From positions 1 to 64,000 of the forward strand of contig CAYSEV010000002.1 in the NCBI GenBank assembly GCA_964430295.1: a DNA stretch of 64,000 nucleotides, written 5' to 3'. The translations under genes were made by a program, and so were the position numbers. The notes beneath the pieces are model-generated. The model had not been told where the DNA came from. It ran no database searches and saw nothing but the letters and a program-made list of their open reading frames with translations. This document shows positions 34,395-43,416 of the stretch, piece by piece; within the stretch, counting starts at the first letter, position 1, and each line of letters begins with the position of its first letter. The stretch is from CAYGFH01 sp964430295. GTDB taxonomy: Bacteria > Patescibacteriota > Microgenomatia > UBA10105 > UBA927.

Positions 34395-36029
34395 ATGAAA
34401 AGATTTCTTCTTCTGGCAGGTATTGTTATATTCGGATTGTTTATCCGCACGTATCACGTCGCAGAAAATCCTCCTTCTTTGTCTTGGGATGAAGTATCTA
34501 TTGGGTATAACGCGTATAGTATCCTCAAAACAGGAAAAGATGAGCATGGCAGATTCCTTCCGCTTGATTCATTTATAGCGTATGGCGATTACAAACCCCC
34601 GCTTGCTATATATAGTGCCGTTCCATTTGTATTTCTATTCGGACTCACTGATTTGGCAGTGAGACTTCCTGCCGCTGTATTTGGGACACTCAGTATTCTT
34701 CTTACGTATTTTGTTGTTTTGGAATTATTTTCTACATACTCACAAAAAAATAATATAGCGCTTCTATCATCAGCACTGCTCTCTATTTCACCCTGGCATG
34801 TGAACCTTTCACGCGGTGGGTTTGAAGCAAATGTCGCGTTATTTTTTGTGCTGCTTGGTGTTTGGTTCATTCTATCGTCACGCCATGTGAGGAGTAGATA
34901 TATCTATATGTGGCTGCCATTTGTGGCTGCTATTTATACATTTAACAGTGCAAGGTATTTTGTACCTTTGCTGTCCATAGCATTATTACTTTATATCGCT
35001 CGGAATATTCAAAAACAATATAAATTGTTTATTACCGGTGTAGCGATTGCAATTGTGTGTATGTTACCGATACTTCCACACCTCGTCTCAAAGGAAGCGC
35101 GGTTGCGGTTTGCGGAGGTAAATATATTTACGGATACATCTGTTATTACACAGGCGAATGAGCGCACATCACGTACGGGAAATTCGCTTCTATCTCTTCT
35201 GGTTAATAACAGAAGAGTGGGATTTATCCGTAGTTATTTTATGCATTTCACAGATAACCTGCAGCCTGAATTTCTATTTATCAAGGGTGATGGTAATCCG
35301 AAATTTTCCGTACAGGATACGGGTGAACTCTATATAATAGAAGCGCCGCTTCTTCTCATAGGATTTTTCACTATGCTCTTAGCGTTTCCGACACAGGCAG
35401 CACTCCTTCTGTTCTGGCTCCTTGCCGCAATCGTCCCGGCGGCAACAGCACGGGAAACACCTCATGCACTTCGAATCCTTAATTCGTTGCCTACATGGCA
35501 TATCTTCATAGCATTTGGAATTTTTACACTTGTTACCTCTATACATCGTAGACGTACGAAATTGGCACATGCAGCAGTGCTTCTTCTTTCATTGATATAT
35601 ATTTTTCAGGTTGGGTATTATCTGCATGAGTATTATGCACATTACCGGGTGGAGTATTCCGGTGAATGGCAATATGGATATAAACAAGCTATCCAAAAAA
35701 TACTACCTATTCAACGAAACTATTCCCATGTGGTCATAACCGATTCCATCGGAAGGCCATATATGTATACAGCCTTTTATACAAAAACTGACCCAATAGA
35801 ATTTTTGCAGTCGAAGAAATCCTATACTGACTCGGCCGGTTTTTATCATGTTGATGGGTTTGGGAAATATATATTTAAAGATGTACTGCCTACTGATCTT
35901 TCCGATCGTACATTGTATGTCTGGGATGCGACTGAAGTGCCTAAAGGGGTCAGAGTACTTGATACAGTAACATTGCTTAATGGCGTTGCTAAATTAGTCA
36001 TATTTGATTCAGGAGATGTGGCATTATGA
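34395..36029 (+). CDS. GT39/PMT-type GT-C glycosyltransferase, YNAYS subfamily
   Basis: 544 aa. Outer loop LSWDEVSIGYNAYSILKTGK (29-48) with Asp32-Glu33, then YGDYKPPLAIY (63-73). Around 11 transmembrane segments and a soluble C-terminal part. The loop differs from that at 25093 by one residue within the 20 compared, pointing to duplication within the locus. ATGA overlap with the next, related gene. A TATGAT at 34372-34377 is a weak -10 candidate. Confidence 0.8.
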   Translation: MKRFLLLAGIVIFGLFIRTYHVAENPPSLSWDEVSIGYNAYSILKTGKDEHGRFLPLDSFIAYGDYKPPLAIYSAVPFVFLFGLTDLAVRLPAAVFGTLSILLTYFVVLELFSTYSQKNNIALLSSALLSISPWHVNLSRGGFEANVALFFVLLGVWFILSSRHVRSRYIYMWLPFVAAIYTFNSARYFVPLLSIALLLYIARNIQKQYKLFITGVAIAIVCMLPILPHLVSKEARLRFAEVNIFTDTSVITQANERTSRTGNSLLSLLVNNRRVGFIRSYFMHFTDNLQPEFLFIKGDGNPKFSVQDTGELYIIEAPLLLIGFFTMLLAFPTQAALLLFWLLAAIVPAATARETPHALRILNSLPTWHIFIAFGIFTLVTSIHRRRTKLAHAAVLLLSLIYIFQVGYYLHEYYAHYRVEYSGEWQYGYKQAIQKILPIQRNYSHVVITDSIGRPYMYTAFYTKTDPIEFLQSKKSYTDSAGFYHVDGFGKYIFKDVLPTDLSDRTLYVWDATEVPKGVRVLDTVTLLNGVAKLVIFDSGDVAL

Positions 36030-37699
36030 AAAAACGTTCAATGATGTTTTGGATTATCCTCATAGTGTCTGCTGTGCTTCGTTTATATCAATTGGGTGCT
36101 GTCCCTATAAGCCCCGATTGGGACGAAGCTGCTCTTGGATATAATGCGTATACACTTCTACATACAGGCAGGGATGAATATGGGACGAGGCTGCCAACAT
36201 CTATACGGTCATTCGGGGATTATAAGCCGCCGGTGTATGCATACATGGCGGTTCCATCTGTTGCGCTATTTGGACTCAATGTGTTTGCAGTTCGGCTTCC
36301 ATCGGCAATCATGGGAATACTTGCTGTCGTTGGTGTGTTTTATTTGACTTTTGAGTTACTTGTTCTTGCAAAGAAACATACAGGGAGTAAAGAAATCATA
36401 GCGGTTCTTACGCAGTATCAGCGTCACATACCGCTATTTTCAATGGCTCTTCTTTCTATTTCACCATGGCATCTTCAATTCTCCCGTGTTGCATTTGAAG
36501 CAAATATTGGTCTGACGATTCAAATATGGGCTATCACTATCTTTTTAATGAGTTTGAACAAACGTGTACTATTGCCTGTTTCCGCATTCTTATTTTCGTT
36601 AGGCATGTATGCGTATCATAGTGAACGTGTATTTTTACCACTTATGGGACTGCTTTTAGCAGCTCTATTTCGAAAAGAATTATTTGAAAAAAACCACATA
36701 AAATATACAGTATTCTCAATAGCTATTATTGCTGTCTGCCTTGTCCCACTCGTTCGCAGTATGACAGATGATGCAACCGTCGCGAGGCTCAAAGGAACAA
36801 GTTCATTTACAAATCAGGTAACCATGCTGAATCGTTCCATTCATAAGCTCGAAGAGGATCAGAAAAATGGTAATAAACTGGGTGTATTGTTTGATAACAG
36901 ACGATTTGTTTGGGTTCGTACAGTCGTGTCAGGATATTTGTCTCACTTTTCAGTACAGTGGCTGTTTTTAGCGGGAGATAATCCGAGGCATCATGCACCG
37001 AGTATGGGGATGATGTATCTATGGGAATTGCCATTCCTGCTTATTGGTATAGTCTTTTTACTCAATTATATTCATTGGCGCACGGCGGCTATCATCATCG
37101 GATGGATACTTATCGCACCAGTTGCAGCATCTGTAACTACCGGGTTGCCGCATGGGGTGAGAACTCTTACATTTCTGCCGACGTTTCAACTACTTGTTTC
37201 AATGGGACTTGTGTATACCTTGTATCTCCTTAAAACATATTCATCTGCCATCCAAAAAATTGCCGGTGCGCTTGTGATTGTTTCAGTTGTCTATGGATGT
37301 ATCTATTATTTCACCATGTACTATGTCCACATGGATGCGGAGGTCTCTGAAGATTGGCAATATGGATACGCCCATGTTGTTGCGTATACCGAGGGGCATA
37401 AGAGTGCATACAAAAAAGTAGTTGTTTCAACTTCATTGGATCAGTCGTATATATTTTTCCTCTTTTATACGGCGTATAATCCATCATCATATCTCTCCCG
37501 CGGTGGAACAGGTGGTATATATGGGGGAGACGTTCGCGTTGCATTTGATAGATATGAATTCAGACCTATTCGTTGGGATAATGAAGTGAAGGATGGGAGT
37601 ATATTATATGTAGGAGCACCAAACGAGATCCCACATCCGAACATCAAAGAGTTTACATATCTAAACGGCAAAAAATCGTTTAGTATCGCGGATAGATAA
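36026..37699 (+). CDS. GT39/PMT-type GT-C glycosyltransferase, YNAYS subfamily
   Basis: 557 aa, tandem paralog of the preceding gene. Outer loop DWDEAALGYNAYTLLHTGRD (31-50), Asp33-Glu34, then FGDYKPPVYAYM (63-74). About 11 hydrophobic segments; C-terminal soluble region includes a SEDWQYGYAHV stretch that recurs as SGEWQYGYKQA in the neighbour and SAHWQYSYKEM in 25093, so the soluble parts are homologous as well. Likely uses a polyprenyl-phosphate sugar. Confidence 0.8.
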   Translation: MKKRSMMFWIILIVSAVLRLYQLGAVPISPDWDEAALGYNAYTLLHTGRDEYGTRLPTSIRSFGDYKPPVYAYMAVPSVALFGLNVFAVRLPSAIMGILAVVGVFYLTFELLVLAKKHTGSKEIIAVLTQYQRHIPLFSMALLSISPWHLQFSRVAFEANIGLTIQIWAITIFLMSLNKRVLLPVSAFLFSLGMYAYHSERVFLPLMGLLLAALFRKELFEKNHIKYTVFSIAIIAVCLVPLVRSMTDDATVARLKGTSSFTNQVTMLNRSIHKLEEDQKNGNKLGVLFDNRRFVWVRTVVSGYLSHFSVQWLFLAGDNPRHHAPSMGMMYLWELPFLLIGIVFLLNYIHWRTAAIIIGWILIAPVAASVTTGLPHGVRTLTFLPTFQLLVSMGLVYTLYLLKTYSSAIQKIAGALVIVSVVYGCIYYFTMYYVHMDAEVSEDWQYGYAHVVAYTEGHKSAYKKVVVSTSLDQSYIFFLFYTAYNPSSYLSRGGTGGIYGGDVRVAFDRYEFRPIRWDNEVKDGSILYVGAPNEIPHPNIKEFTYLNGKKSFSIADR

Positions 37700-37705
37700 T
37701 ATCAA

Positions 37706-39307
37706 ATGTATTCTATGAAACAACATAAAAAAATAAAAAAAGAGCTGCAACCCACTGTTCCTTTTCAACAGACTGGAACAAACAGACTGTATATAGGGCT
37801 GATTATTTGTATAGTTGTTTGGGGTATATTTCTTCGGAGTGTAGAATTGTTTAATGGAAATTTTCTGTTTGGGCTTGACCATGGGAGAGATTTTCTGGCT
37901 GCATATAATATAGTAGAGAATCACAAACTGACGTTAATCGGAGCAGAGGCAGGCTCCGGAGTGGCTGGTATTAATGGCATTTTTCATGGACCGGGATACT
38001 TTTATCTTATCGCACTCTCATATATTCTTTTTGGCGGAAACCCTATTGGAGCAGAAGTGTTTATGGTGTTGTTTGGCGTGCTTGCGATTCTTTTTTCTAT
38101 TAAATTTGGCTATGAATTGTGTGGAAAAGTTGGCGCAGTTCTTGCAACATTTTTTGTAACTGTCTCTCCACTTATTGTGTCGCAATCGCGATTTATCTGG
38201 AGCAGTCATCCTATTACTATTTTTGTATTGCTTTCCATATACTGTGTCTATCAGATACCAAAAAAACCGATTCTGTTTGCACCACTAGCTGTGTTTCTTG
38301 CAGGATTTACATATCATTCACAACTGGGAGTTGCTGTCCCACTTACAGTTTCTGTACTTCTTGCCATACCTCTTGTATATAGAATTTCGGATTGGAAGGT
38401 GTATGCGTGGTCTTTTTTTGCATTAATCATTGCGTATAGTCCTATGGCGTTTTTTGAACTGCGGCATAATTTTATGGCGGTACGAAGTGCCATTTCCTAT
38501 GTGACGATCGGTGACTCTACCGGTGTTCATACACCGATTCTTGATCCTTTACGCCTGGCTAACCATACATTTGATTATTGGAATAATTTTTATAATACAT
38601 TCACCTATGAATTTGGGTGGATACCATGGGCAAAACAAATGGTGGTGCTTAAGATTATTCTACCGATTGTGGGTCTAGGTGCACTGCTCGTGAAAGAGAA
38701 GAAACAAAGACAATTTCTTTGGTTTATACTTCTCATGACCGTAACCACATGGGCAGGATTTTTACTGCTCAATAATACAGTATGGGATTATTATCTGACT
38801 CATACGCGCATCGGCTATATTCTATTTTTTGTTATCTGCATGACAGCGCTGTGGAGGCAGAGAAAGCAATCTATTATCAAAAACGTCGGCGTTCTGCTTT
38901 GTGCAGTATTCATCGCGACAGTGGCATTTGGTTCCGTATTTCGACAATATGTTTCGTACACAATAGATATAAAAGACACAAATGTCATAGATAAAGTGAG
39001 GGCAAAGAAAGCAGTTATAGATATGATGTATACCGACGCGGCCGGTCAGCCGTTTTCTGAATTTATTTTTGTTCCTCCTATTTATACATACGCATATGAT
39101 TATTTATTTATGACCTATGGAAAAAAGCGGTATGGTTACGTTCCGGGAAAAGAAAAACATGGAATTGCATATCTGTTGATAGAACCGGATAATGGTCAAC
39201 CATGGAGACAAAAAGGATGGCTTGAAACGGTGGTGCAGGGAGGGGAAACTGTTTGGAAAAAAACTATATATAATGGCATCATACTTGAAAAGAGGGTATA
39301 TCCATGA
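37706..39307 (+). CDS. GT39/PMT-like GT-C protein with Asp-His in place of Asp-Glu
   Basis: 533 aa. A charged N-terminal tail of about 28 residues precedes the first helix; a second ATG at 37715 could also start it. The first outer loop reads FGLDHGRDFLA (55-65): Asp58 is kept and the usual Glu is His59. HGPGYFY (94-100) follows. Closest in the window to the protein at 1189 (GDEGRD...LTL(L/I)G). The substitution affects a residue thought to act in catalysis or metal binding, so activity may differ. ATGA overlap with the next gene. Confidence 0.72.
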   Translation: MYSMKQHKKIKKELQPTVPFQQTGTNRLYIGLIICIVVWGIFLRSVELFNGNFLFGLDHGRDFLAAYNIVENHKLTLIGAEAGSGVAGINGIFHGPGYFYLIALSYILFGGNPIGAEVFMVLFGVLAILFSIKFGYELCGKVGAVLATFFVTVSPLIVSQSRFIWSSHPITIFVLLSIYCVYQIPKKPILFAPLAVFLAGFTYHSQLGVAVPLTVSVLLAIPLVYRISDWKVYAWSFFALIIAYSPMAFFELRHNFMAVRSAISYVTIGDSTGVHTPILDPLRLANHTFDYWNNFYNTFTYEFGWIPWAKQMVVLKIILPIVGLGALLVKEKKQRQFLWFILLMTVTTWAGFLLLNNTVWDYYLTHTRIGYILFFVICMTALWRQRKQSIIKNVGVLLCAVFIATVAFGSVFRQYVSYTIDIKDTNVIDKVRAKKAVIDMMYTDAAGQPFSEFIFVPPIYTYAYDYLFMTYGKKRYGYVPGKEKHGIAYLLIEPDNGQPWRQKGWLETVVQGGETVWKKTIYNGIILEKRVYP

Positions 39308-40968
39308 CGTTGTTACGGAAAATTCCGATATGGATTTGGCTCCTTATTGCAGGTATTTTACCGATACTATCTTTAATTACTCCGGGACTTCCTATCACGC
39401 ATGATGGGTCGGATCATGTGGCACGAATTGCAAATTTTTATTTGGCTCTAAAGGAAGGAATAATCGTTCCGCGATGGGCTTCAAGTTTAAATTGGGGGTA
39501 CGGACATCCTATTTTGATGTTTCTCTATCCACTATCTTCTTATACAGCGTCGCTGTTTCATGCGATAGGATTCTCATTTATAGATAGTACAAAATTGGTG
39601 TTTGCAGTTGGATATGTAGCAAGTATATGGGCAATGTATCTGTGGGTAAAAAAAATGTTTGGAGAAAAACCGGCGATTATCGGCTCATTATTATATGGTT
39701 TTGCTCCATACCGTTTTGTGGATCTGTATGTTCGCGGAGCTATCGGTGAACATATGGCATTCATATTTCCACCACTCTTCTGTTATTTCCTTTTGCTTCT
39801 TTCTAAGGAAAAATCTGTGCGAAAAAATATAGGTTCAGGGATTGGCTTAGCGGTATCTTTCGCCGGCCTCATGCTGGCGCACAACGCTATTGCACTTATG
39901 ATGATCCCGCTTTTTGTTCTGTATGGAATATATTTGCTGAAGTTTGAGGCAGTGAAAAAACTTCAGTTTATTATTCTCTCAAAAATATCGGTTATTCTAG
40001 GCTTTGGATTATCTGCATTTTTTTGGATTCCGGCTTTTTTTGAAGGAAAATATACACTACGCGATATTGTTACTGCTGGAGAGGTTTTAGAACGGTTTGT
40101 CCCTTGGACAAACTTTTTTTATTCACCATGGAATTTCGGCGGGACAGATATGCTCTCAAAATCCCTGGGAGTAGCAGGAATTTTCTTAGTTGGTGCATCA
40201 ATCTATACCATTACAAAATGGGGGAATCAAAAGCTAAAATTATTTACAGTCGTAAATCTGTTGATATTACTTATAACACTTGTGTTGATGACCTCCATTT
40301 CAAAACCCATATGGATGGCACTGACAATTCTACAAAAATTTCAATTTCCCTGGCGGTTTCTTTCTGTAACAACAGTACTTGTTTCACTTATTGGTTCAAC
40401 TGTCGTATATCTAATTGAGCAAAAAATATCTAAACATATATTTTCTTTATTGTTTATTAGCTACTGTTTATTGATCATTTTTTCAACTGTCCATATGTGG
40501 CACCCTAAAGCATATCAGAAAAAAAATGAATCCTATTTTACCGGTATATATATGAGTACTACAGATACCGGTGAAAGTAGTCCTATATGGTCCATCAGAT
40601 TTATGGAACATACACCTAATGCCGTTTCTGAGGTTATAGATGGGGAAGCCACTATACAGCAGACCTATCGTTCAACCACGAGACATACATATACGATAAC
40701 TGCATCTAAACCATCCAGGATTTTGGAAAATACGTTATATTTTCCAGGATGGAACACATACGTAGACAATACTCCCGTCACTATGCAGTTTCAGGATCCG
40801 AATTACAGAGGACTGATCACATATGATATTTCGCAGGGGTCTCATGTTGTCTCTGTCCGGTTTGAAGATACAAAAGTTAGAAAGCTTGCGAATATCATAT
40901 CTATAGTCAGTGGTTTTCTACTTGTATTCCTATTTATACTATGTACTGTATGGAAAAGAAAAAAATAA
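39304..40968 (+). CDS. PTPS-related-type polytopic membrane protein, probable GT-C enzyme
   Basis: 554 aa. ITHDGSDHVARI (31-42), WGYGHPILMFLYPLSSY (64-80) and YVRGAIGEH (142-150) are family motifs. About 11 hydrophobic segments. C-terminal module LYFPGWNTYVDN, then NYRGLITYDISQGSHVV and a last helix. Most similar to the minus-strand protein at 30315. A GAGGG lies about 9 bases before the ATG. Confidence 0.66.
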   Translation: MTLLRKIPIWIWLLIAGILPILSLITPGLPITHDGSDHVARIANFYLALKEGIIVPRWASSLNWGYGHPILMFLYPLSSYTASLFHAIGFSFIDSTKLVFAVGYVASIWAMYLWVKKMFGEKPAIIGSLLYGFAPYRFVDLYVRGAIGEHMAFIFPPLFCYFLLLLSKEKSVRKNIGSGIGLAVSFAGLMLAHNAIALMMIPLFVLYGIYLLKFEAVKKLQFIILSKISVILGFGLSAFFWIPAFFEGKYTLRDIVTAGEVLERFVPWTNFFYSPWNFGGTDMLSKSLGVAGIFLVGASIYTITKWGNQKLKLFTVVNLLILLITLVLMTSISKPIWMALTILQKFQFPWRFLSVTTVLVSLIGSTVVYLIEQKISKHIFSLLFISYCLLIIFSTVHMWHPKAYQKKNESYFTGIYMSTTDTGESSPIWSIRFMEHTPNAVSEVIDGEATIQQTYRSTTRHTYTITASKPSRILENTLYFPGWNTYVDNTPVTMQFQDPNYRGLITYDISQGSHVVSVRFEDTKVRKLANIISIVSGFLLVFLFILCTVWKRKK

Positions 40969-41732
40969 CTCTTTCAGTTGCTCTTGCGGTTTTTAATGAA
41001 TCAAAAAATCTTCGGATGTGTCTGGATTCTATTAAAGATATTGCCGATGAACTCATTATCGTGGATGGGGGATCATCCGATAATACCGTAGCTATTGCAA
41101 AAGAATATCATGCAACGGTCATTCAGACCGATAATCCGAAAATATTTCATATAAATAAACAAAAAGCACTCGATGAGTGTACATGTATGTGGATATTGCA
41201 ACTGGATGCTGATGAGGTTATTCCCGAAGATCTTAAAAAAGAAATCGTTTCAACAATTAACAATGAACAATCAACCATCAACGGTTACTATATCCCAAGA
41301 AGTAATTATTTTTGGGGACATTTTATGAAAAAGGGAGGACAATACCCGGATAGTGTTATCCGTCTGGTTAAGAACGGGTACGCGACATTTCCTTGCAAAA
41401 GCGTACATGAACAAATTTTAATTCAGGGTAATGTTGGTACATTACTACACCCGATGAAACATTACACGTATCGTACACGCGCAGATTACTGGAAAAAAGC
41501 ACATATCTATACATCACTGACTGCGTCGGAATTGAAAAACACGTATGGAAATACAATCGGTGCAAAAATAAGACTACTGTTTATATACGGATTATTGAAG
41601 CCAATAATCACATTCTTGACAATATATATCCGCCACAAAGGATTTGTAGATGGACTGACCGGATTTGAGTTTTCTCTCTATAGTGCTCTTCATTATACGT
41701 GGGCATATATAAAGTATCTTCGAAACATATGA
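40950..41732 (+). CDS. WaaE/KdtX-like GT2 glycosyltransferase
   Basis: 260 aa from ATG 40950 (a further ATG at 40941 is possible); overlaps the previous gene by 19 bases. Motifs: SVALAVFNESKNL (9-21), IVDGGSSDNT (37-46), LQLDADEVIPED (83-94), and a YPDSVIRLVK segment near 131. Compact GT2 of the WaaE group, third member here with 11617 and 13423. The C-terminus has a weakly hydrophobic region. Cytosolic hexosyltransferase role inferred. Confidence 0.8.
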   Translation: MEKKKITLSVALAVFNESKNLRMCLDSIKDIADELIIVDGGSSDNTVAIAKEYHATVIQTDNPKIFHINKQKALDECTCMWILQLDADEVIPEDLKKEIVSTINNEQSTINGYYIPRSNYFWGHFMKKGGQYPDSVIRLVKNGYATFPCKSVHEQILIQGNVGTLLHPMKHYTYRTRADYWKKAHIYTSLTASELKNTYGNTIGAKIRLLFIYGLLKPIITFLTIYIRHKGFVDGLTGFEFSLYSALHYTWAYIKYLRNI

Positions 41733-42268
41733 AAAAATATTTCTTAAATAGTGTATTAATTATTGCTTATTTTTTACTTACACATCCTTTGCAGGTTTAT
41801 GCGGAATATATGCTTCCATATCCATCAACAATGCCGGGAAATAAGATATATAAAATTTCGCGAGTTTTGGATTCGCTAAAAGCATATTGGTATGTTGGTG
41901 ACATCGCGCAGGTAAAATACCATCTTATGCTAAGTGATAAATATCTGGTCGAATCAAAAACACTTTTTGAATATAAACAGTATCTTTTGGCACGAGATGC
42001 TCTAAAAAGATCAGATGTGCATTTTACTGCACTCAAAGAGGCACTGGTTCATATAAAACAAAGCGGGAAAAATGTTACTGAGAGTAGCCGTACTGTTTCT
42101 GAAGCGGCAGATGCACATATTCAGGTTCTTAATACGTTACAAAATGTAATGCCTGAAGTGTTTGATTGGATACCCGAGAAAGGCGAAAAAACTCATATAT
42201 CAATAACAGAATTACTTTCAAATGCAAAACAAATACGTATGTCTGTTCGCCAAACTATTGAGAAATAA
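41729..42268 (+). CDS. Secreted protein resembling DUF5667
   Basis: 179 aa from ATG 41729, which forms ATGA with the upstream stop; a longer frame from 41699 is rejected. Residues 1-25 form a signal peptide (charged MKKY, hydrophobic core, likely cut after VYA). The mature start EYMLPYPSTMPGNKIYKISRV matches the DUF5667 pattern: a proline-rich 'LPYP..(L/M)PG' lead, then helical sequence rich in Lys, Leu, Ala (FEYKQYLLARDALKRSD). Probably an all-alpha extracellular or membrane-edge protein. Function unknown. It lies inside a run of glycosyltransferases, two bases before the next gene, so it may be an acceptor or partner of the machinery. Confidence 0.6.
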   Translation: MKKYFLNSVLIIAYFLLTHPLQVYAEYMLPYPSTMPGNKIYKISRVLDSLKAYWYVGDIAQVKYHLMLSDKYLVESKTLFEYKQYLLARDALKRSDVHFTALKEALVHIKQSGKNVTESSRTVSEAADAHIQVLNTLQNVMPEVFDWIPEKGEKTHISITELLSNAKQIRMSVRQTIEK

Positions 42269-42270
42269 CT

Positions 42271-43416
42271 ATGAAGCGTATTGTGTATGTTATCTCCATA
42301 TTCATTGCTTTTTATATACTTTTTCTTTCGTATGCATTTCTGGATGTACATATATCACTTGCTCCATCATTTCCTGTAGAGTCATATCTAGTACAGATTA
42401 ATGCATATGCGAGAAATCATCGGCCGGAAATGACAACACTATGGCTATTGGCATGCTGTGCGTTAAGTGCTTGTTACGTATATATTCTAAAAACAGCACA
42501 TACTATAGGAAAAAAATCTTATAAATTCGTTTGGATTTGCATTGCGACTACTGCCATCATACTAGCGTTCGCATATCCCGCCACCTCCTATGATCTTTTC
42601 AACTATATAACAACGGCAAAAGTTACATATTACTATAAAGAAAATCCATATATCGTTATGCCTGTGGAATTCACGGGTGAGCCATATCTTGCATTTACCA
42701 GAGCTGCAAATAAAACTGCGCTCTATGGTCCTGTATGGATACTTATTACTGCAGTTCCATATATGTTGGGTGGTGAAAATATCTGGGCAACTATAATAAC
42801 CTTTAAACTGTTAAATACAGCAGTTTATTTATTGTTCTTATATTGCATTTTCCGCATAACCAGATCAATGAAAAATGTTCTTTTTTTTGCATTTAATCCG
42901 TTGGTATTACTCGAAGTCCTTGTATCAGGACATAACGATATATATATGATGATTTTTTCGTTAAGCGGCATATACCTCTGGTGGCACAATAGAAAAATAT
43001 CCGGGTTTTTCTTATTCTTCCTTTCCTGGTTTATAAAAGGCATGACGATAACATTTTTGCCGCTTCTTTTCTTTCGAAATAAATCCTGGGAGCACATACT
43101 TCGATTCGCGTATTGGGTCGCATTGTTTGTGTTTTTTGTTTTCGCCCCGCTTCGCGAAGAGTTATATCCTTGGTATGCAATATGGTTTATATCAATTGCC
43201 TCTCTTATGAATTTTGAAACTAACCGGTTTATATATTCTCTTACAGTAGTCTTGTCTCTCACTCTGGAACTGCGACATTTACCGTATATGTGGATGGGTT
43301 ACTATGAAGGTCCGGGGCCGATGCTGCGGATGCTTATCACCGGTATTCCTGTCTGTATATTTCTTCTAATATACCCTCTAATGAAATATAAACAATCACT
43401 ATCTGTAAGAATATGA
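42271..43416 (+). CDS. GT-C mannosyltransferase of the MptB/GT87-like type
   Basis: 381 aa, paralog of 3480. YPATSYDLFNY (102-112), KENPYIVMP (123-131), TALYGPVWIL (149-158) and NPLVLLEVLVSGHND (about 211-225) are all shared with that protein. About 10-11 hydrophobic segments. The motif set suggests use of polyprenyl-phosphomannose (or another polyprenyl-phosphate hexose) on the outer face. It overlaps the PTPS-related gene downstream by ATGA. Confidence 0.67.
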   Translation: MKRIVYVISIFIAFYILFLSYAFLDVHISLAPSFPVESYLVQINAYARNHRPEMTTLWLLACCALSACYVYILKTAHTIGKKSYKFVWICIATTAIILAFAYPATSYDLFNYITTAKVTYYYKENPYIVMPVEFTGEPYLAFTRAANKTALYGPVWILITAVPYMLGGENIWATIITFKLLNTAVYLLFLYCIFRITRSMKNVLFFAFNPLVLLEVLVSGHNDIYMMIFSLSGIYLWWHNRKISGFFLFFLSWFIKGMTITFLPLLFFRNKSWEHILRFAYWVALFVFFVFAPLREELYPWYAIWFISIASLMNFETNRFIYSLTVVLSLTLELRHLPYMWMGYYEGPGPMLRMLITGIPVCIFLLIYPLMKYKQSLSVRI

